NCBI GenBank assembly: GCA_032718475.1
Contig: JAUCBJ010004950.1
Location: 1-26,264 of the forward strand
DNA: 26,264 nt
Direction: 5' to 3'
From: Nemertoderma westbladi
Lineage: Eukaryota; Xenacoelomorpha; Nemertodermatida; Nemertodermatidae
The position numbers and the translations under genes are program-made. Shown piece by piece: positions 20,658 to 26,264 of this stretch. The notes beneath the pieces were generated by a model. It saw nothing but the letters and a program-made list of their open reading frames with translations, was not told the DNA's origin and did not search any database. The number at the start of each line of letters is the position of its first letter. Position 1 is the first letter of the stretch.

Positions 20658-22130
20658 AAACAAGGAAAGTTTGTAACGAGTTTAACAAACAAGGCAAGTT
20701 TGTAACGAATTTAACAAACAATGCAAGTAAGTTTGTCACGAGTTTAACAAACAAGGAAAGTTTGTAACGCGATTATCGAACAATGCAATTTTTGAAACGA
20801 GTTTAACAAACAAGGCAAGTTTGTAACGCTATTATCAAACAAGGCAAGTTTGTAACGAGTTTAACAAACAAGGCAAGTTTGTAACGAGTTTAACAAACAA
20901 GGCAGGTTTGTTACGCGATTAACAAACAAGGCAAGTTTGTAACGCGATTATCAAACAAGGCAAGTTTGTAACGAGTTAAACAAACAAGGCAAGTTTGTAA
21001 CGAATTTAACAAACAAGGCAAGTTTGTAACGCGATTATCAAACAAGGCAAGTCTGTAACGAATTTAACTAACAAGGCAAGTTTGTAACGAGTTTAACTAA
21101 CAAGGCAAGTTTGTAACGAATTTAACAAACAAGGTAAATTGTAACGAATTTAACAAACAAGGCAAGTTTGTATCGAGTTAAACAAACAATGCAAGTTTGT
21201 AACGCGTTTAACAGACAATGCAAGTTTTGAAACGAGATTAACAAACAAGGCAAGTTTGTAACGAGTTTAACAAACAAGGCAAGTTTGTAACGAGTTTAAC
21301 AAACAAGGCAAGTTTGTATCGAGTTAAACAAACAAGGCAAGTTTGTAACGCGATTATCAAACAAGGCAAGTCTGTAACGAATTGAACTAACAAGGCAAAT
21401 TTGTAACGAATTTAGCAAACAAGGCAAGTTTGTAACGAATTTAACTAACAAGGCAAGTTTGTAACGAGTTTAACAAACAAGGTAAGTTGTAACGAATTTA
21501 ACTAACAAGGCAAGTTTGTATCGAGTTAAACAAACAATGCAAGTTTGTAACGCGATTATCAAAAAAGGCAAGTTTGTAACGCGATTATCAAACAAGGCCA
21601 GTTTGTATCGAGTTAAACAAACAAGGCAAGTTTGTAACGAGTTTAACAAACATGGAAAGTTTATAACGAGTTGAACAAACAAGGCAAGTTTGTAACGAGT
21701 TTAACAAATAAAGGCAAGTTTGCAACGAATTTAACAAGCACGGCAAGTTTGTAACGAGTTAAACAAACAAGGCAAGTTTGTAACGAATTTAACAAACAAG
21801 GAAACTTTGTAACGAATTTACCAAACAAGGAAAGTTTGTAACGAGTTTAACAAACAATGAAAGTTTGTAACGAGTTTAACAAACAAGGCAAGTTTGTAAC
21901 GAATTTACAAAACAAGGAAAGTTTGTAACGAGTTTACCAAACAAGGAAAGTTTGTAACGAGTTTAACAAACAAGGCAAGTTTGTAACGAGTTTACCAAAC
22001 AAGGAAAGTTTGTAACGAGTTTAACAAACAAGGCAAGTTTGTAACGAGTTAAACAAACAAGGCAAGTTTGTAACGCGGTTCACAGACAAGGCAAGTTTGT
22101 AACGTGTTAAACAAACAAGGCAAGTTTGTA
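20658..22130 (+). repeat. Right flank of the 29-bp array, more divergent toward its end
   Basis: Up to about 21640 the block order seen at 6.3-6.9 kb returns (GTTTGTTACGCG marker near 20904, GTAAGTTG donor-like unit at 21482). From about 21650 units become heterogeneous (ATGGAAAG, TTATAACG, AATAAAGGC, GCACGGC, GTTCACAGAC, CGTGTTAAAC) and the array stops near 22130. Edge degeneration of this kind fits an array homogenised mostly in its interior. Confidence 0.85.
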
Positions 22131-22315
22131 ATTTAATCTAATTTTAATTTAATTTATTTTTTGTACGACTTCAAGGTATTAAATAAGTTTTAAATGGTCT
22201 TAAAATAAATTATATTATATTTAATTAATGTTAAATTTGACTTAATTTAAGTAAATTAAGCATATTTTATTTGTCGTACAATTTATAGTTAATTTACCGC
22301 TATTATTATTTTCAG
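22131..22315 (+). other. Unique AT-rich 3' end of the intron with branch region and 3' splice site
   Basis: The stretch is very AT-rich. TTGTACGAC (22161-22169) and its exact inverse GTCGTACAA (22273-22281) bracket about 100 bp of TTAA-rich sequence, which may be a small foldback element or chance. A TTAAT near 22290 could be the branch region. The acceptor is TTATTATTATTTTCAG ending at 22315; the next AG (22322-22323) is only 8 bases further and would break the phase. Confidence 0.75.
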
Positions 22316-22965
22316 GGTATAAGATCAACTTTGAGCACCCCGGGTACAGGCCCGAACCCCAAGGTCACGTGATTGCTTGCCGAATCACCAGCGAGGACCC
22401 TGAGGAAGGGTTTCGACCCTCGCAGGGTACCCTCACCGAACTCAACTTCAAAAGCAGCAAAAACGTTTGGGGGTACTTTAGCATACCCAACGCTGGCACT
22501 CTCCATGAATTCGCCGACTCTCAGTTCGGGCACTGCTTCGCCTGGGGGGAAGATCGCAACGATGCTATAGATAACATGGTAGTCGCCCTCAAAGAACTCT
22601 CTATAAGGGGCGACTTCCGAACAGCCATAGACTACCTTATCACTTTACTAGAAGACGAATCCTTCAACGCAAATAATATAGACACAATCTGGTTGGATTC
22701 GAGGATAGAGAGACATATGGAGGTTGACAAGCCGGAAGCCCTACTCGGGTTGATATGCGCGGCAATGTTCATAGCTAATAATCTATTCGAGAGCAATTAT
22801 TACAACTATCTACGTTCACTTGAGCGGGGGCAGATACCCCCCGCGACGCTGCTGACAAACACCTGCGATTTATCGCTCGTCTCCGCCGATATCCAATACG
22901 ACCTGCAAGTAACGCAATCGGCGTTGGATTGTTTGTGTTTCGTTATGAACGAGTCACAACTACAG
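22316..22965 (+). CDS. ACC: Acetyl-CoA carboxylase, exon completing the BC domain and entering the linker
   Basis: This exon supplies the last two bases of codon 424 (Gly) and residues 425-640. It opens with YKINFEHPGYRPEPQ, then HVIACRITSED (441-451), where Arg446 corresponds to the conserved BC-domain arginine (Arg338 in E. coli AccC). Further ACC hallmarks are KNVWGYFS (472-479), HEFADSQFGHCFAWGED (487-503) and KELSIRGDFRT (516-526). BC ends near 535; 536-640 matches the region that in animal ACCs links BC to the biotin-carrier part, including LERGQIPPA (592-600) and the strand ending FVMN (632-635). This linker part is clearly less conserved than BC. The exon ends in phase 0 at CAG|GTACGA; the expected next residues (the VHRLSDGG region) are not found in the window. 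Some in-frame sequence continues to a stop at 23011 but shows no similarity to ACC and is intronic. Confidence 0.95.
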
Positions 22966-22971
22966 GTACGA
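22963..22971 (+). promoter_or_regulatory. 5' splice site after the second ACC exon (CAG|GTACGA)
   Basis: GT at 22966 follows CAG, in phase 0. The site is placed by loss of protein conservation: the residues up to FVMNESQLQ align with the ACC linker, while VRELFN and onward do not. The following sequence is AT-rich. No acceptor with a convincing ACC exon follows before 26264, so the intron continues past the window. Confidence 0.75.
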
Positions 22972-24503
22972 GAATTATTCAATATACTTCGAATAAATTT
23001 TATAAATAAATAATATTGTATTTATATTATATTATTTATATATTATTTATATTGTATTCTAGTGTAAACTGTATTGCAAAATAAAATCCCGAATGTAGGA
23101 ATCCAGATCCCGTTTAAACAAACACTAGGCCTATCTTACACGTTATTAGCGGTTGTGGCACCCGTTTACAACGTTATTAATAATTACCGTTTAATTAAAT
23201 TAAACAAAAAACCAAGTGATAGTACGTATACCGGTACCGAATACCAATCGGTACTGAACCTTAAACCATCGTTACTATTAGTACCGATCCAGTACCGATA
23301 AAAATCAATCAGTACCGGTACTATGTCTATAAAGGTTTATCAGGTTTGTTCAAATTCTCAGTACAATAAATTACATATTTTTTTAATTAAAAGCAGCTTT
23401 TTAGTGGATACTCACTGAAATGTCGTTCAGTATAATATAGTTCACATTTACTATTATTATATCACAATAATATAGTTTTAGATTGGGAACAAATGAATGT
23501 GAGTGTGAATGACTCTTAACACTGTTTGGTTAACGGGGTTATAGTTTTTAACTGAGTATTTTTTATATTTATTTCATGCCTTTATAAACTGATCTGTTAG
23601 AAACAACAGAAAGTGACCGGATTGATATGTACAGATTTGTACAGATTATAGGTACTGACCTAGAGATCTGTAACCGAAACCGGTGTTAACAATTTTGGTA
23701 CCATGCGATCATTAAAAAAACTCCAACCTTTAGTAATGTACTTACGTACAGACAGCTGTATACAAATATTGAATAGCAATATGTACCGGTACAGAAATTA
23801 TTTAGTAAATTATATCTTTTCGTTTTGTCATACCTTCTATTAAAAGTTAGTTAGTGCTGAATACGGAAAGGAAGCTAAACTTTATTGTTGGATTTCATTT
23901 TACCAACATAAATTATTACAATTTATACCGGTTAAAACAATCTTTATATTAAATAATACAATATGTTATACGAAAGACCGGAAATTTGTAAATTTTAAAA
24001 TATTAAATCGTTGTCGTTTTTCTGCCACTTCACACACAGTACGTAGTAAAGTTACTTATTTACGGGCCTCAATGCGTTTCTGTAGCCACAATGAAAGTAA
24101 AGTTCAGTCGTTCTGTCATCGCTTCCAAGTTGTTACGTTAAATTCGTTCATTCATTAAAAAACGTTCATTCTGCCGAAATATTAACATCATTTCATTCTG
24201 TTGAAATATTAGTGGGATAAAATTATATTAAAATTGTGTAAATCTATTTTTATGTTGTTTTATTTTTTTGTTCTCAAATATTTTTACAGCCATGTTACAA
24301 ATTTACAATTAATTTCTATTAGAATATTATCTTGATGATTTACGAATATACTGACATCAATTCTATACTAGTGGCTTACAAACACGCGGGATGTAAATCT
24401 TCAATCTTCACAACACTTCTATTAATTAATTAATATACTAATATTTAACTTTTTAAATCACTTTGTTCCGTTATGAAATATAATTTATAGGAAATATTTG
24501 TTG
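22972..24503 (+). other. AT-rich intron DNA, no gene seen
   Basis: No coding frame or RNA gene is supported. Contents: a TA-rich stretch 22981-23056; a cluster of GGTACC/ACCGGT-type palindromes 23229-23313; further ACCGGT sites near 23679, 23783 and 23927; two direct GTACAGATT words near 23629-23647; and a pair of CATTCTG..GAAATATTA direct repeats near 24166 and 24195. A 75-residue frame at 23074-23301 has no recognisable domain and is taken as chance. Confidence 0.7.
23229..23313. repeat. Cluster of GGTACC/ACCGGT palindromic words
   Basis: Within 85 bp, TACCG or its complement CGGTA occurs about seven times, including ACCGGTACC, TCGGTACTGA, two copies of AGTACCGAT, and the perfect 12-bp palindrome AGTACCGGTACT. 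The same ACCGGT core occurs elsewhere in the window's non-coding DNA and as an insertion in six satellite units. It may be a decayed short tandem repeat or transposon end; no family was recognised. Confidence 0.5.
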
Positions 24504-26264
24504 TAGGCAATGTCAACTCCATTACTACACAACACAGACAGATGGTAGGCAATGTCAACTCCATTACTACACAACACAGACAGATGGTAGGCAATGTCAA
24601 CTCCATTACTACACAACACAGACAGATGGTAGGCAATGTCAACTCCATTACTACACAACACAGACAGATGGTAGGCAATGTCAACTCCATTACTACACAA
24701 CACAGACAGATGGTAGGCAATGTCAACTCCATTACTACACAACACAGACAGATGGTAGGCAATGTCAACTCCATTACTACACAACACAGACAGATGGTAG
24801 GCAATGTCAACTCCATTACTACACAACACAGACAGATGGTAGGCAATGTCAACTCCATTACTACACAACACAGACAGATGGTAGGCAATGTCAACTCCAT
24901 TACTACACAACACAGACAGATGGTAGGCAATGTCAACTCCATTACTACACAACACAGACAAATGGTAGGCAATGTCAACTCCATTACTACACAACACAGA
25001 CAAATGGTAGGCAATGTCAACTCCATTACTACACAACACAGACAACTACACAACACAGACAGATGGTAGGCAATGTCAACTCCATTACTACACAACACAG
25101 ACAAATGGTAGGCAATGTCAACTCCATTACTACACAACACAGACAGATGGTAGGCAATGTCAACTCCATTACTACACAACACAGACAGATGGTAGGCAAT
25201 GTCAACTCCATTACTACACAACACAGACAGATGGTAGGCAATGTCAACTCCATTACTACACAACACAGACAGATGGTAGGCAATGTCAACTCCATTACTA
25301 CACAACACAGACAGATGGTAGGCAATGTCAACTCCATTACTACACAACACAGACAGATGGTAGGCAATGTCAACTCCATTACTACACAACACAGACAGAT
25401 GGTAGGCAATGTCAACTCCATTACTACACAACACAGACAGATGGTAGGCAATGTCAACTCCATTACTACACAACACAGACAGATGGTAGGCAATGTCAAC
25501 TCCATTACTACACAACACAGACAGATGGTAGGCAATGTCAACTCCATTACTACACAACACAGACAGATGGTAGGCAATGTCAACTCCATTACTACACAAC
25601 ACAGACAGATGGTAGGCAATGTCAACTCCATTACTACACAACACAGACAAATGGTAGGCAATGTCAACTCCATTACTACACAACACAGACAAATGGTAGG
25701 CAATGTCAACTCCATTACTACACAACACAGACAACTACACAACACAGACAGATGGTAGGCAATGTCAACTCCATTACTACACAACACAGACAAATGGTAG
25801 GCAATGTCAACTCCATTACTACACAACACAGACAAATGGTAGGCAATGTCAACTCCATTACTACACAACACAGACAGATGGTAGGCAATGTCAACTCCAT
25901 TACTACACAACACAGACAAATGGTAGGCAATGTCAACTCCATTACTACACAACACAGACAGATGGTAGGCAATGTCAACTCCATTACTACACAACACAGA
26001 CAGATGGTAGGCAATGTCAACTCCATTACTACACAACACAGACAAATGGTAGGCAATGTCAACTCCATTACTACACAACACAGACAGATGGTAGGCAATG
26101 TCAACTCCATTACTACACAACACAGACAGATGGTAGGCAATGTCAACTCCATTACTACACAACACAGACAGATGGTAGGCAATGTCAACTCCATTACTAC
26201 ACAACACAGACATATGGTAGGCAATGTCAACTCCATTACTACACAACGCAGACAGATGGTAGGC
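24504..26264 (+). repeat. 42-bp minisatellite, about 41 units, running off the window
   Basis: The unit (for example 24541-24582, starting GATGGTAGGCAATGTCAACT and ending CACAACACAGACA) repeats every 42 bp with near-perfect identity. The main variation is GATGG versus AATGG at the unit start; single variants are CATATGG near 26212 and CAACGCAG near 26244. Two 17-bp partial units (ACTACACAACACAGACA) interrupt the phase near 25044 and 25733, exactly 689 bp apart, together with the same pattern of AATGG units. This shows a duplication of 16 units plus 17 bp. Because 42 is a multiple of three, long frames stay open on both strands, but no protein is implied. The array is unrelated in sequence to the 29-bp one. 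Confidence 0.97.

Larger units (their letters stand above)
2479..22130 (+). repeat. 29-bp minisatellite, about 680 units, derived from a splice-donor-like sequence
   Basis: The unit is 29 bp (for example AAGG at 4327, next at 4356). It begins AAGGCAAGTTTGTAAC and ends with one of several 13-bp variants such as GAGTTTAACAAAC, GAATTTAACTAAC, GCGATTATCAAAC or GAATTTAGCAAAC. Occasional units are shortened or lengthened: loss of bases near 2562 and 14315, a CCGGTA insertion at 2658, 2751, 12562, 12655, 18160 and 18253, and AAGTAAGTTTG variants. Units at the left and right edges are more divergent than those in the middle, as expected under unequal exchange. Almost every unit keeps a CG in AACG. 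Position 3-4 of the unit is GC in most units (a GC-AG donor consensus) but GT in units 1, 2 and some internal ones. Confidence 0.97.
2479..22315 (+). other. Giant ACC intron (19,837 bp, phase 1)
   Basis: The intron is bounded by GTGAGT at 2479 and TTTTCAG ending at 22315, with matching phase. About 99% of it is the 29-bp satellite; only roughly the last 185 bp are unique AT-rich sequence. It splits the BC domain between the NPRLQVEHP region and the CRITSED segment that carries the conserved arginine, so correct removal is essential for an active enzyme. I saw no gene nested in it; the ~60-71-residue minus-strand frames scattered through it are repeat artefacts. Confidence 0.88.

Noticed and set aside
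4936-21488. Recursive splice sites at AAG|GTAAGT units
   Set aside because: Recursive sites need a polypyrimidine tract before AG|GT. Here the preceding bases are AAC/AAA-rich.
4927-21682. Family of minus-strand reading frames of about 60-71 residues with Cys/Leu-rich repeats
   Set aside because: They are translations of three consecutive 29-bp units (87 bp in frame) and occur wherever a unit lacks a stop in that frame. They lie antisense in an ACC intron and have no independent start signals.
2479-22130. CRISPR array (29-bp repeat length is typical)
   Set aside because: There are no unique spacers; the repeats are directly head to tail, and the locus is a eukaryotic intron with no cas genes.
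2479-22130. Centromeric or telomeric satellite
   Set aside because: The array is bounded on both sides by exons of one gene in matching splice phase, and the unit does not resemble known telomere motifs.
22966-23013. Reading the ACC frame through to the stop at 23011 as the true C-terminus
   Set aside because: The residues after 22965 do not resemble ACC, a CAG|GTACGA donor lies at the point where similarity ends, and animal ACC should continue with biotin-carrier and carboxyltransferase domains.
23074-23301. 75-residue + strand frame in the second intron
   Set aside because: It has no standard ATG at its start, no recognisable domain, and its end is made of the GGTACC word cluster.
24445-26246. 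Long repeat-protein frames of up to 429 residues with 14-residue periods on both strands
   Set aside because: A 42-bp repeat keeps any stop-free frame open. At least one + frame and two - frames are open at once, and units are identical at synonymous positions too, so there is no sign of protein selection.
2479-26264. Assembly artefact as the explanation for the whole array
   Set aside because: Ordered rare variants, single-base differences between blocks and divergent edges look like real evolution. Copy number of the largest blocks could still be wrong, and only spanning long reads can settle it.

Overview
The window looks like nuclear DNA of an animal, most likely an arthropod (the phylum is inferred from overall resemblance of the protein to insect and vertebrate enzymes; I could not run a search). 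It has GC-rich, intron-separated coding exons in AT-rich non-coding DNA, canonical GT...AG splice signals, no bacterial-style operons, and a MITE-like transposon. The only gene I can support is the 5' part of a multidomain acetyl-CoA carboxylase (ACC), on the + strand. The rest is introns and upstream DNA, dominated by two tandem-repeat arrays.

Layout. 1-1002: AT-rich upstream DNA (5' flank or an upstream intron) with a 273-bp MITE-like foldback element (182-454, flanked by 9-bp direct repeats), a cluster of TGCGCGG motifs, and four irregular copies of a CGCTCGC/TTTTCATTTTA repeat. 1003-1208: possible 5' UTR ending in a two-codon uORF. 1209-2478: a large ACC exon encoding the N-terminus and most of the biotin carboxylase (BC) ATP-grasp domain. 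2479-22315: an intron of 19,837 bp, nearly all of it (to about 22130) a 29-bp minisatellite of roughly 680 units. 22316-22965: the next ACC exon, completing the BC domain and entering the linker toward the biotin-carrier region. 22966-26264: the start of the next intron, which from 24504 to the window end is a second, unrelated 42-bp minisatellite.

The two exons join in matching phase (codon 424 is split 1+2), giving a continuous 640-residue N-terminal part with all visible BC catalytic residues. The biotin-attachment (MKM) and carboxyltransferase parts of the enzyme must lie beyond the window.

The most unusual observation concerns the 29-bp array. It starts exactly on the intron's 5' splice site. 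Unit 1 is the real donor (ATAG|GTGAGT), unit 2 is an even better consensus donor (AAG|GTAAGT), and nearly all later units carry AAG|GCAAGT, the consensus of the minor GC-AG donor class. The satellite therefore appears to be an amplified splice donor, leaving hundreds of GC-type and about ten full GT-type decoy donors inside one intron. A short protein insertion specific to this gene (about six residues) falls at the same junction. The array also shows nested duplications (1188 bp and 5598 bp tandem; a 2.5-kb block present three times).
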